A program made the position numbers and the translations under genes. Below the pieces are notes generated by a model. The model was not told the DNA's origin. It did not search any database and saw nothing but the letters and a program-made list of their open reading frames with translations. This document shows positions 23,002 to 30,675 of a DNA stretch of 36,348 bases, piece after piece (the stretch's first letter is position 1; every line of letters begins with the position of its first letter). The stretch is taken from assembly GCA_021769865.1 (NCBI GenBank), contig JAETSB010000018.1:1-36348 (forward strand), written 5' to 3'. Source of the stretch: Oscillospiraceae bacterium (GTDB taxonomy: Bacteria > Bacillota > Clostridia > Oscillospirales > Oscillospiraceae).

Positions 23002-23178
23002 AGGCGGCACCTTATTTTTTGCAAAACGCCGCATTGTTTGCCGCAGCTTTTTATCCGCTCATTTCTGATGCCGGGCAGCATTTGGGCGTCACGGTGAATA
23101 AAAATCCGCACAAACGTTCGATTTATCGAAAACTTATTCACAATTTTGCATATCGATTTTTGAAAAATTGAAAAAGAA
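23002..23178. other. Non-coding right end of the island
   Basis: About 180 bases between the long inverted repeat and the tRNA terminator. An open frame crosses it but lacks a start signal and crosses the inverted repeat, so it is not called. It contains the right copy of the 26-bp direct repeat (23072-23097) and an AT-rich stretch, suitable for integrase or accessory-factor binding. Confidence 0.5.
23072..23097. repeat. 26-bp direct repeat, right copy
   Basis: Identical to 15907-15932. Each copy lies 114-137 bases inside an att copy, so they could be arm-type sites, or a relic of an earlier element end. Confidence 0.85.
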
Positions 23179-23209
23179 AAACCTTAGAACCGTTGCGGCT
23201 CTAAGGTTT
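23171..23209 (-). terminator. Terminator downstream of tRNA-Ser, supplied by the island
   Basis: Stem 23179-23192 with 23196-23209 (one G-U pair), followed on the minus strand by TTTTTCTTTTTC. It ends the tRNA transcript in its present context. Confidence 0.85.
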
Positions 23210-23210
23210 C

Positions 23211-23271
23211 TTTGGCGGAGAAGGAGGGATTCGAACCCTCGAGACCCTTTAGGGGCCTACATGATTTCCAA
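23211..23271. repeat. attR: 61-bp repeat inside the intact tRNA-Ser gene
   Basis: Identical to 15710-15770. It forms the 3' part of the functional tRNA gene. Confidence 0.95.
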
Positions 23272-23304
23272 TCATGCGCCCTCGACCAACTAGGCGACTT
23301 CTCC
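23213..23304 (-). tRNA. tRNA-Ser (anticodon GGA)
   Basis: 92 bases. Acceptor stem GGAGAAG/CTTCTCC, discriminator G and encoded CCA; anticodon stem CATGA/TCATG around loop TTGGAAA, anticodon GGA reading UCC/UCU; long variable arm (AGGCCCCTAAAGGGTCT) as in class II tRNAs; T loop GTTCGAATC. The island used its 3' half as attachment site and restored a full gene at this end. Confidence 0.97.
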
Positions 23305-23363
23305 ATCGTTGTCGATTGCTCCGCGGATGCAGTTGTAGCGTTCCCCACAGAAGAACAGTAGTT

Positions 23364-23391
23364 ATTATACCAGAGCTTTGCCCAAAGTCAA
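23364..23391 (-). promoter_or_regulatory. Promoter of tRNA-Ser
   Basis: Minus strand TTGACT (23391-23386), 16-base spacer, TATAAT (23369-23364), about 60 bases before the mature 5' end. Confidence 0.75.
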
Positions 23392-23429
23392 GCCCTTTTT
23401 CAAATTTTCTCCGGCAGTCTTCGGCGGAA

Positions 23430-23455
23430 CCGGGAGGGGGAATTCCCCCTCCCGG
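23430..23455. repeat. 26-bp perfect palindrome after the S41 protease
   Basis: CCGGGAGGGGGAATTCCCCC plus its symmetric end, self-complementary and centred on AATT, 4 bases after the protease stop. A possible terminator stem, but with no T run. Confidence 0.7.
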
Positions 23456-23458
23456 CCG

Positions 23459-24718
23459 CTATTCCCGGGTCTCCCGGATCGCCCTCAGGGCCGTCACCAG
23501 GGCCGGTTCCCCCGCGGGGGACAGAATGTCCGGCATGGTGCCCGCCTCCTCGCTGCTGGAGCCGTCGGGGTTCAGGCCGTACATCATGGTGAACTGGATC
23601 AGGATGCCGCTGTTGGGCAGGCGCATTAGGATGGGGTCCAGGGCCCCGATGCCGTCCCCGCCGGTCCGGGTTCCCACCAGCGTGGCGAAGCCCGTGGCCT
23701 GGCAGAAGACCGCAAAGGACTCGCTGGCGGAGTACACCGACGGCCCCACCAGCAGCCACACCCGGCCATGGAACGCCGCTCGCTCTTCCGCCGGTTCCAC
23801 CCGGAGGGTACTCTCTACGAAGTGGGTAGCGGCCTCCAGACCGTCCCGGTTCAGCTTGGGCAGGTCCGGAAGCTCCGCGATGGGACGGAGGTCCTCCGGC
23901 GCGAAGACATCGTTGATGTAAGGCCGGTTGTTCTCGCTGCTTGCCAGCAGGGCGTAATTCGTGCAGGACAAGGGCCTGTCCGCCAGCGGGGCCGCCAGCA
24001 GGTTTTGCCAGTAAAGCTCGCTGCCGCCGCTGTTGTCCGTCAGGTCGAGGATGAGGTCCGTACAGTCCCCGGCGGCGTTGTAGAAGTCCCGGATGGCCTG
24101 GGCCTCTTTCTGATAGTTCGGGTCATAGTCCGTCAGGAAGCTGTCCACCTTCAAATAGGCGATTCCCGCCTCCGGCAAAAGCAGCGTGTGGAGGTTTTCC
24201 CCCGTCTCTCCGCCTTCCCAGGAGCCGCCGCCGTCGTCCCCCAGGGCGTCTAAGTAGGCGCTCAGCCGTTTGTAGTGCTCCTCCGAGGCCTCCGTGACGG
24301 CCTTCCACTGCTCCCGGCCGGAGGTATCCTGGGTTCTGCACCAGTCCAGCATTTCGTTATAGTCCTCCGGCTCGATGATCCAGAGGTGGCCGTAGCTCCC
24401 CAGCCGCCAGAGCGTGCTGTAGACGGCGGAGTAAAACGCCTGGTCGCTGTCGCTCTCCTCGATCATCTTCCGATATTCCCGGAAAATGTCCTCCGCCGGG
24501 TCGTCCGGGTTCTCCCGGTCCCGGAGGCCCAGGCAAAGATAGCTGTCCTTCAGGGTCTTGACCAGGTAGTCATAGTCCTCCAGCCGCTGGGCCTGCGTCA
24601 GCCCCAAGGCGTTTTTCAGGGCGGGGTCCCATTTGCTCTCCGGCTGCGCCGCCGGGGCGGAACAGCCGGTCAGCAGCAGGCAGAGCACAAGGGTCAGGGA
24701 AAGCCATGCGCGTTTCAT
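23459..24718 (-). CDS. S41-family (C-terminal processing-like) protease lipoprotein
   Basis: 419 residues. Signal peptide with lipobox LTGC (Cys19). The C-terminal half has the S41/tail-specific protease core: GIAYLKVDSF, TDLILDLTDNSGGS, VWLLVGPSVYSASESFAVF (nucleophile Ser at about 330-332) and GTRTGGDG. There is no PDZ domain of normal length between the helical N-terminal region (about 30-160) and the core. Such proteins cleave or bind C-terminal peptides outside the cell; the partner Lys was not located, so activity is not certain. Ribosome site AAGGAG 8 bases upstream. Single gene, divergent from the HPr-like gene. Confidence 0.85.
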   Translation of the reverse strand: MKRAWLSLTLVLCLLLTGCSAPAAQPESKWDPALKNALGLTQAQRLEDYDYLVKTLKDSYLCLGLRDRENPDDPAEDIFREYRKMIEESDSDQAFYSAVYSTLWRLGSYGHLWIIEPEDYNEMLDWCRTQDTSGREQWKAVTEASEEHYKRLSAYLDALGDDGGGSWEGGETGENLHTLLLPEAGIAYLKVDSFLTDYDPNYQKEAQAIRDFYNAAGDCTDLILDLTDNSGGSELYWQNLLAAPLADRPLSCTNYALLASSENNRPYINDVFAPEDLRPIAELPDLPKLNRDGLEAATHFVESTLRVEPAEERAAFHGRVWLLVGPSVYSASESFAVFCQATGFATLVGTRTGGDGIGALDPILMRLPNSGILIQFTMMYGLNPDGSSSEEAGTMPDILSPAGEPALVTALRAIRETRE

Positions 24719-24900
24719 AAGATCGTCTCCTTTTTCCTCCGGGCGGCCCGCCCGGGTTTTTCTCAGGGTAGCAGGAAAATCTTACGAACGGCTCGACAAA
24801 ACCCTTAAGAATTTCTTACAATTTCGGACCTGGTTCTCCGGCGCGTTTTTGCGGAGACGACAAAAATGGGCCGGGCCCCCGAAAACTTCTTTAATAAAAA

Positions 24901-24929
24901 TCGGCATCCGCCGGAAAGCGTGCTATACT
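24901..24929 (+). promoter_or_regulatory. Candidate promoter of the HPr-like gene
   Basis: TCGGCA (24901-24906; 4 of 6 matches), 17 bases, TATACT (24924-24929). The RNA would have a leader of about 27 bases. Confidence 0.55.
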
Positions 24930-24962
24930 AGCTCCAATTATGTGACGGAACGGAGTGGGCAA

Positions 24963-25211
24963 ATGAATCGTACGGCCATCGTACAGATCCCGGAGGAACA
25001 GCTGGACCAGGTCGCCACCAGCTTCATCAAGGCGGCCAGCGGCTTCGCCAGCCAGATCACCCTCACCCGGGGCGGGCATTGCATCAACGCCAAAAGCCTC
25101 TTGGGCTTTCTCTCCCTGATGCGGGACCAGGGCGAGGTGGCGCTGAACGCCGAGGGCGCCGACGCCGGCGAGGCGCTGGAGAAGCTGGCGGGCATTCTGG
25201 AAACAAAATAA
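24963..25211 (+). CDS. HPr-like protein lacking the active-site histidine loop
   Basis: 82 residues, near HPr size. The second half aligns with HPr: ASGFASQITLTRGGHCINAK, then SLLGFLSLMRDQGEVALNAE, GADAGEALEKLAGILE. The NAKS motif (Ser45) corresponds to the regulatory Ser46 of HPr. The first part does not contain GLHARPA, which carries the phosphorylatable His15; instead PEEQLDQVATSF is found. It therefore cannot work as a normal PTS phosphocarrier and may be a regulatory or structural relative, comparable in idea to Crh, where the His is replaced by Gln. Ribosome site GGAGTGG, weak. A strong bidirectional terminator follows. Confidence 0.8.
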   Translation: MNRTAIVQIPEEQLDQVATSFIKAASGFASQITLTRGGHCINAKSLLGFLSLMRDQGEVALNAEGADAGEALEKLAGILETK

Positions 25212-25221
25212 GGGCCAAAAA

Positions 25222-25257
25222 GGGGACTGCCTTCCGGCAGTCCCCCGTTCTTTTTTG
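25222..25257. terminator. Bidirectional terminator
   Basis: Perfect 10-bp stem (25222-25231 with 25236-25245; GGGGACTGCC), T6 on the plus strand and T5 on the minus strand. It separates the HPr-like gene from the convergent surface protein. Confidence 0.9.
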
Positions 25258-25264
25258 GACTTAG

Positions 25265-27448
25265 TCAGGCCGCCCGCTCCAGCACGCGGCAGAGCATAGA
25301 GGCCGCCTCCCCCCGAGTGGCGGTCCGGCTTCCGGCATAGGCGCCGGAGGCCATACCCAGCGCCTCGGCAATGGCGGCGTAGCCCAGGCCCTCCGCCGGG
25401 ATGCTCCCCTTGTCGGAATAGCCGCAGGTATAGATTCCTCCCAGCCTTGCGGCGGGGCCGTAGCCCGCGGCGTCCAGCAGCATCCGCACCACGTCCGCCC
25501 GGCTGAGGACGGCGTTGTCGTCCCGGTCCGACGGACGGAGGAGCCCTAAGCGGTAGGCGTCGTAATAGGCGCTCTCCCGGGCGTCCTTCTCCACCGCCTC
25601 CGGCTCCAGGGCCGTCCCCCGGAGGCTGTAGACCAGGCACACCAGCTCCCACTGGGTCAGGTTCTTGCTGGGGCGGAACTTGCCCCCGGCGTAGCCTGCG
25701 CCGTACCGCGCCAGCTTTTCAATGTCCGCCTTGGCGGAGCTCCCCGCCAGGTCGTCGTAGGTGAGGGGCTGCCGGGCGCTTCCCCGCTCCTCCCGGACCG
25801 GCGCGCCGGTCTTGGCGTCCACGCCCTCATAGTTCTCCGTCCGCTCCAGGCCGTAGGTCAGCCGGAGGGCGTAAGCGTATTCCATGCCCTGCTCCATCCG
25901 CTTCGCCTGGGCCGGGTCGGCCTTGGCGAGCTTCCGGGGGACGTTCCGGTAGGCCAGCCCCGTCTCATAGGTCCCCGCCCAGGCGGACAGGGCCGTCTCC
26001 ATGGAAACCATGCCGTTGGCGTCGTCAAAGGTCACGTCCTCGTCCCAGCTGTAGGAGAGGGAGTAGACCGACCCGTCGGCGGCGTCCACGCCCACATGGA
26101 CGGCGTTGCCCCGGAAGGGCAGGCCGTTCACCGCCTGGGCGAAGGTAAAGTGCCAATACGGCTGGCTCTCCATCCGCCAAGGGATGATCTCGCTGTCGGT
26201 CTGATCGAGGGTCAGGTTCCAGCCCGGCCTCCAGGCTTTCAGGAAGGCCTCGGCCTTTTTCAGGGCGTCCTCCTCCTTGACGGTCTTCTCCCGGCCATAG
26301 GGGGCGGAGGACCAGATGTTGTCCACGTCCCCGGTCTTGGCGTCCACGGTGATGTTCCGGGTGAGGCGCTCTCCATCGTCGGTCCGGGCGTAGCGCAGGG
26401 TGCAGAGGATCCTCACCGTCTCGCCGTCCTTCCCGGCCTCGCTCTCATAGGACGTGCCCGTCAGGGAGTAGCCCCGGAGGCCGTAGGCGCTCTCCGCCCG
26501 GAGGGCCTTGTCCAGGTCCTCCTTGGAGAGTACGCCCTCCATCTGCGCCACGCCCTCCAGCTCCGCCCGGGTGAGGCCCGCCTCGTCGGCGGCCATCTCC
26601 GCCTTGGCGGTGGGGGCAATCGAGCCGTTGTCCCCGCCGGAGGCCCGGGTGGCGCCCTGGCTCATGGTTTCCTCCAGCTCCGTCAGGTCCAGGAGCTCCC
26701 CGGTCTTGGCGTCCGCCAGGAATTGGTGGGCCCCCTTCTCCGGCACGTAGCGCAGGACGGCCCTGGTGTCATTGGGCTTTGCCAGCACATACTCCAGCCG
26801 GAGCTTCAAGGTCCCCGCCAGGTCCTCCCGGGCCTTGGCGGCGTCGGCGGAAGCCTCCGGGGAGGGCACGCCGCCCACGCCGGAGGTCTCCGGCACGTCC
26901 CGGCTGAAATGCTCCACCCGGCCGTTCTCCACCCGGATGGAATAGTGCAGGGGAGAGGGCAGGCCGTTCAGGGCGACCGTCCCGGACCAGGCGCTGCCGG
27001 ACGAATCCCCCAGGGAAAGGCCGCTCTCCTGTTCCTTCAGTTCAACGGTTTCCCCCTTCCGCAGGGCCCGGGCAAGGAAGTCCTCCGCAGCGGCCCGGTC
27101 ACTGTTCCCGCCGCTCTCCGGGAAGGAGGGAAATGTGTCCCCGTAGTAAGGAGCGGCGGCGGAATCGGACTCCCAGCGGTAGAGGCTGACGACGGTCCCG
27201 TCCTCCAGGGCCTGGACGGAGAGGGAGCGCCGCTCGCCCTCCCAGTTCAGGTCCCAGAGGGGGACCAGCTCCTCAGAGAGGCTCCCGCGGAAGGTCTCAT
27301 AGGAGTCGGTGTCCAGGGCCAAGGCGGACTTTACCGCCTGGGTAACCTTGGCCAGGCGGGCGTCCTGGGATTCCTCCGCCGCGGCGGCGGGCAGGGTCAG
27401 CGCCGTCAGCAGCGCGGCGGCCAGGGTCAGGGAAAGCAGGCGTTTCAT
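25265..27448 (-). CDS. Secreted YcdB/YcdC (PepSY-like) protein with C-terminal SLH domains
   Basis: 727 residues. Signal peptide (MKRLLSLTLAAALLTALTLP, cut near AAAAEE). The middle has repeated units of the YcdB/YcdC type, each with ADAKTGEL- or VDAKTGDVD-like motifs after a beta strand (about 250, 370 and 560), PepSY-like modules. The last about 160 residues hold S-layer homology repeats (YGAGYAGGKFRPSKNLTQWE, YSDKGSIPAEGLGYAAIAEA, SRTATRGEAASMLCRVLE) that bind secondary cell-wall polymers, so the protein is probably on the cell surface. The ATG at 27448 is 8 bases after GGAGGG; an ATG two codons earlier is too close. Function of YcdB modules is not known. Confidence 0.85.
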   Translation of the reverse strand: MKRLLSLTLAAALLTALTLPAAAAEESQDARLAKVTQAVKSALALDTDSYETFRGSLSEELVPLWDLNWEGERRSLSVQALEDGTVVSLYRWESDSAAAPYYGDTFPSFPESGGNSDRAAAEDFLARALRKGETVELKEQESGLSLGDSSGSAWSGTVALNGLPSPLHYSIRVENGRVEHFSRDVPETSGVGGVPSPEASADAAKAREDLAGTLKLRLEYVLAKPNDTRAVLRYVPEKGAHQFLADAKTGELLDLTELEETMSQGATRASGGDNGSIAPTAKAEMAADEAGLTRAELEGVAQMEGVLSKEDLDKALRAESAYGLRGYSLTGTSYESEAGKDGETVRILCTLRYARTDDGERLTRNITVDAKTGDVDNIWSSAPYGREKTVKEEDALKKAEAFLKAWRPGWNLTLDQTDSEIIPWRMESQPYWHFTFAQAVNGLPFRGNAVHVGVDAADGSVYSLSYSWDEDVTFDDANGMVSMETALSAWAGTYETGLAYRNVPRKLAKADPAQAKRMEQGMEYAYALRLTYGLERTENYEGVDAKTGAPVREERGSARQPLTYDDLAGSSAKADIEKLARYGAGYAGGKFRPSKNLTQWELVCLVYSLRGTALEPEAVEKDARESAYYDAYRLGLLRPSDRDDNAVLSRADVVRMLLDAAGYGPAARLGGIYTCGYSDKGSIPAEGLGYAAIAEALGMASGAYAGSRTATRGEAASMLCRVLERAA

Positions 27449-27520
27449 GGTCATCCCTCCAAATCTTAGATGTCCCTTTAGACGGCGGAGGACGGAAAAA
27501 AGTTCCGCCCTCCGCCAAGA

Positions 27521-28096
27521 TTATTTCAGCTCGTCCAGGGTCAGGGAAAAGCTGTCCAGGAATGTCTCCAGAAAGTATGTCACCTCCGGCAGGCCGTAGC
27601 CCTCCAGAGCCCTCCGGGTCTGGGCGGCGGCCTCCCGGAACTCGGCGTTTCCCGCCTTTAATTCCTCCACGCACTTGATGTACGCCGACAGCTTGTCCGC
27701 CGCCTTCACCAGCCGCTCCACCTCCGGGTCCACATCGGTGAGCACCGGGGCGTAGGCTCCCCGCAGCTCCTCCGGCAGCATGGCCAGGAGCTTCCGCTCC
27801 GCCACGGCCTCCACGTCCTTGTAGGCGCTCTGGATAGCGGGGTTCATGTACTTGATGGGGGTGGGCATGTCCCCGGTCAGGATCTCGCTGGCGTCGTGGT
27901 ACAGCGCCGTCGACGCCGCCAGGCCGGGGTCGACGTCCCCGCTGAATTTCTCGTTTCGGATCACCGCCAGGGCGTGGGCCAGGACGGCCACCTGATGGCT
28001 GTGCTCCTGGACGTTCTCCGGGGCGGTGTTCCGCATCAGCGCCCAGCGCTGGATGAACCGCATCCGGGAGATGTAGGCGAAAAAGTGGCTCTTCAT
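27521..28096 (-). CDS. yfbR: 5'-deoxynucleotidase YfbR-type HD hydrolase
   Basis: 191 residues. An HD-domain phosphohydrolase that removes phosphate from deoxynucleoside 5'-monophosphates. Metal motifs: EHSHQVAVLAHAL (His32 region), YHDASEILTGDMPTPIKY (H67-D68) and a later Asp in KAADKLSAYIKC. Matches E. coli YfbR (199 residues) in layout, including RNTAPENVQEHS. The ATG at 28096 is used because GGAGGAG lies 8 bases upstream and the MKSHFFAYISRM start fits the family. It follows the mtaB stop by 4 bases, so it is in an operon with mtaB. A small hairpin (27484-27516) follows without a T run. Confidence 0.9.
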   Translation of the reverse strand: MKSHFFAYISRMRFIQRWALMRNTAPENVQEHSHQVAVLAHALAVIRNEKFSGDVDPGLAASTALYHDASEILTGDMPTPIKYMNPAIQSAYKDVEAVAERKLLAMLPEELRGAYAPVLTDVDPEVERLVKAADKLSAYIKCVEELKAGNAEFREAAAQTRRALEGYGLPEVTYFLETFLDSFSLTLDELK

Positions 28097-28100
28097 ATTC

Positions 28101-29408
28101 TCACTCCTCCAGTTCTCCAAACAGGACCTCTCCGTCGGTCCGGGTGATCTGCACGGGGCGGACCTGGTTGTGCAGTCCCTCCCCCTTTACCCGCACCTCC
28201 GCGTAGTTGGGGGCGTGGCCTGTGAAGAGCCCCTCTTCTCCGGCGGGCTGTTCGAAGAGCACCTCCTCCGTCCGCCCCACGCACTCCTCCAGATAGGCCC
28301 GTCGCATGACGGCGGCGATCTCCGCCGCCCGATGGGCCCGCTCTGCCCGGAGGGCCTGGGGAACCTGCTCCATCTCCGCCGCCGGAGTGCCGGGGCGCTG
28401 GGAGTAGGGGAAAATGTGCATCCGGGCAAAGCCGCATGTCTGGATGAAGTCCAGGGTTTCCTGGAACTCCTCTTCCGTCTCCCCGGGGAAGCCGGTGATC
28501 AGGTCCGTGGTGACGGCGGGATGGCGGAAGGACTTCCGCAAAAGCTCCACGGAGCGGAGATACCGGGCGGTGCCGTACTTCCGGCGCATCCGCCGGAGCG
28601 TGGCGTCGCAGCCGCTCTGGAGGGAGAGGTGGAACTGGGGGCACAGGTCCGGCAGCAGGGCCGCCCGCTGGCAGAACTCCTCCGTGACGGTCCGGGGCTC
28701 CAGGCTGCCCAGCCGGAGGCGCACGCCGGGGACGGCGGCGCTGACGGCCTCCAGCAGGTCGATGAGGGAGGTTCCCTGGCAGAGGTCCCGGCCCCAGGAG
28801 GAGAGCTCGATGCCCGTCAGCACGATTTCCTGGTAGCCCTGCTGCTTCAGCTCCGCCGCCTGGACCGCCGCCTCCCCCATGGGCAGGGAGCGCACCGGGC
28901 CCCGGGCGTAGGGGATGATGCAGTAGGAGCAGAAGTTGGCGCAGCCGTCCTCCACCTTCAAAAGGGCCCGGGTCCGGCCCTCCAGCCCCCCGGCGGGAAG
29001 CCACTCGAAATGCCGCCGCTCAAAGGGCGGGTCCACGGCCTCCAGGGGGGCGCCGCGCTCCGGGCCGTGCTCCCGGACGGCCCGCTCCAAAAGGCTCAAA
29101 AAGCCCATGCGGTCCCCGGTGCCCGTCAGCACGTCGGCCCCCAGGGCCCGGGCCTCGGCGGCGTGGGTCTGGGACCAGCAGCCGCAGACGGCCACCACGG
29201 CCTCCGGATGCTCCCGGCGGGCCCGGTGGACCGCCTGGCGGCATTTCTGGTCGCTGGCGGCGGTGACGGAGCAGGTGTTGATGACGTAAGCGTCCGCCTC
29301 CCGGTCAAAGGGAACGGTCTCGTGGCCCCGGGCCCGGAGCTCCCGCTCCATGGCCTGGGTCTCATACTGGTTCACCTTGCAGCCGAGGGTGTAAATGGCG
29401 ACTTTCAT
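28101..29408 (-). CDS. mtaB: tRNA t6A methylthiotransferase MtaB
   Basis: 435 residues. Converts t6A37 to ms2t6A37 in tRNAs that read ANN codons, using two Fe-S clusters and SAM. N-terminal cluster cysteines: C10 (YTLGCKVNQYE), C46 (NTCSVTA) and C77 (CGCWSQ). Radical SAM cysteines: C156-x3-C160-x2-C163 in DGCANFCSYCIIPYARG. The ending includes the TRAM-like domain. The sequence LGCKVNQYE distinguishes it from MiaB and RimO. Upstream of yfbR by 4 bases. It is divergent from the cysteine desulfurase, the usual sulfur and Fe-S source. Confidence 0.93.
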   Translation of the reverse strand: MKVAIYTLGCKVNQYETQAMERELRARGHETVPFDREADAYVINTCSVTAASDQKCRQAVHRARREHPEAVVAVCGCWSQTHAAEARALGADVLTGTGDRMGFLSLLERAVREHGPERGAPLEAVDPPFERRHFEWLPAGGLEGRTRALLKVEDGCANFCSYCIIPYARGPVRSLPMGEAAVQAAELKQQGYQEIVLTGIELSSWGRDLCQGTSLIDLLEAVSAAVPGVRLRLGSLEPRTVTEEFCQRAALLPDLCPQFHLSLQSGCDATLRRMRRKYGTARYLRSVELLRKSFRHPAVTTDLITGFPGETEEEFQETLDFIQTCGFARMHIFPYSQRPGTPAAEMEQVPQALRAERAHRAAEIAAVMRRAYLEECVGRTEEVLFEQPAGEEGLFTGHAPNYAEVRVKGEGLHNQVRPVQITRTDGEVLFGELEE

Positions 29409-29425
29409 AGCGGTTCAGATTCTCC

Positions 29426-29454
29426 TTGCGCTTTGTATGTTTGTCCTTTATAAT
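29426..29454 (+). promoter_or_regulatory. Promoter of the cysteine desulfurase gene
   Basis: TTGCGC (29426-29431), 17-base spacer, TATAAT (29449-29454). Confidence 0.75.
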
Positions 29455-29522
29455 GGCGGGGTGTGCCTTATTATACTGGAATCCCCTCGTTTGGGCAAGC
29501 CCTGTGAAAGGAGTTTTTCCAT

Positions 29523-30650
29523 ATGATTTATCTGGACCATGCCGCCACGACTCCCATTCCCCGGCCGGTGGCCGACGCCATGCTAGAAGTCCTGACGGAG
29601 CAGTACGGGAACCCCAGCTCCCAGTACCCCTTTGGAAGCGAAATGAAAAAGCGGGTGGAGGGCTGGCGGGAGACCGTGGCCGCCCTGCTGGACTGCCCGG
29701 CGGACCGCCTCCACTTCACCTCCTGCGGCACCGAGGGGGACAACTGGGCCCTCCGGGCCGCCGTGTGGCAGAACCGGCATGTGGGGCGGCACATCGTCAC
29801 CACGGCGGTGGAGCACAGCGCCGTGCTGGAGTGCTGCAAATGGCTGGAGCGGGACGGATACGAGGTGACGTATCTCGCCCCGGACCAGGACGGCGTGATC
29901 TCCGCAGAGCGGGTGCTGGAGGCCGTCCGGCCGGACACCGCCGTGGTCTCTGTTATGCTGGTGAACAACGAGCTGGGGACCGTCTATCCCATTTCCGGGA
30001 TTGCCAGGGGCCTTGCCGCTGCTCATCCCAAGACCCTTCTGCACACCGACGCGGTCCAGGGCTTTGGAACCTTCTCGGCCAAGGCCCTGGGGGCGGACTT
30101 CGTGACGGTCTCCGCCCACAAGATCGGCGGGCCCAAGGGCGTCGGGGCGCTGTACATCGGCCCCCGGGTGAAGAATCCCCGCCCCCTGCTGGCGGGCGGG
30201 GGGCAGGAGCGGGGCCTCCGCTCCGGCACCGAGGCCACGGCCCAGATCGCGGGCTTTGCCAAGGCGGCGGAGCTGCGGCTGGAAAACCGGGAGCGGGACC
30301 GGGCCCATCTGGAGGCCCTCCACGCCGTAGCCCTAGAGAAGCTGCTCGGTATCCCGGACATGGTAAGCGTGGGGGCGGGGACGGCCCCCCATATCCTGGC
30401 CGTGTCTCTGGCGGGCTGGCCCGCCGGAAACATCGTCAACGACCTGGGGGCCCAGGGCATCTGCATCTCCGCCGGCTCCGCCTGCCACCAGGGAAAGCCC
30501 AGCCACGTGGTGGCCGCTTTAAACCTGCCCAAGCGGGTGGCCGCCGGGGTGATCCGCCTCAGCTTCGGGCCCGGCACCACCGAGGCGGAGATTGACGCCT
30601 GCGCCCAGGCCCTCCGGCGGCACCACGATACCCGCATGCCCATGCTGTAA
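29523..30650 (+). CDS. Cysteine desulfurase (NifS/IscS-like)
   Basis: 375 residues. A PLP enzyme that takes sulfur from cysteine for Fe-S clusters or thiolated tRNA. PLP Lys200 in VTVSAHKIGGPKGVG; Asp176 and Gln179 in HTDAVQ; His98 in EHSA. The catalytic Cys321 lies in SAGSACHQGKPSHV, a loop without the long insertion of SufS, so it belongs to the NifS/IscS group. No scaffold gene (iscU) is next to it, so the acceptor is unknown; the divergent mtaB is an Fe-S enzyme. Ribosome site AAAGGAG 9 bases upstream. A MATE transporter and a methyltransferase follow in the same direction, probably in the same transcript. Confidence 0.92.
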   Translation: MIYLDHAATTPIPRPVADAMLEVLTEQYGNPSSQYPFGSEMKKRVEGWRETVAALLDCPADRLHFTSCGTEGDNWALRAAVWQNRHVGRHIVTTAVEHSAVLECCKWLERDGYEVTYLAPDQDGVISAERVLEAVRPDTAVVSVMLVNNELGTVYPISGIARGLAAAHPKTLLHTDAVQGFGTFSAKALGADFVTVSAHKIGGPKGVGALYIGPRVKNPRPLLAGGGQERGLRSGTEATAQIAGFAKAAELRLENRERDRAHLEALHAVALEKLLGIPDMVSVGAGTAPHILAVSLAGWPAGNIVNDLGAQGICISAGSACHQGKPSHVVAALNLPKRVAAGVIRLSFGPGTTEAEIDACAQALRRHHDTRMPML

Positions 30651-30675
30651 TCTTCTGATTTGATAAAGGTGCTTT

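Larger units (their letters stand above)
15710..23271. mobile_element. Genomic island integrated in tRNA-Ser(GGA)
   Basis: A 7.5-kb segment bounded by perfect 61-bp direct repeats made of the tRNA 3' half. The right copy lies in the intact tRNA gene; the left copy is a fragment ending after the anticodon region. Inside the right end is the C-terminal remnant of a tyrosine integrase. Cargo: lipoprotein/zinc-ribbon/DUF2085 operon, XRE regulator, HigBA-like pair, resolvase, and the amidoligase/amidotransferase operon. No conjugation or replication genes are present, so it looks like a decayed or mobilised-in-trans element. Composition is mosaic: 15.8-18.7 kb is clearly AT-rich relative to the chromosome, 18.8-22.5 kb is closer to it. 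Confidence 0.85.

Noticed and set aside
22875..23171. A 98-codon open frame at the right end of the island
   Set aside because: It overlaps the integrase remnant, crosses a 22-bp inverted repeat and has no start signal.
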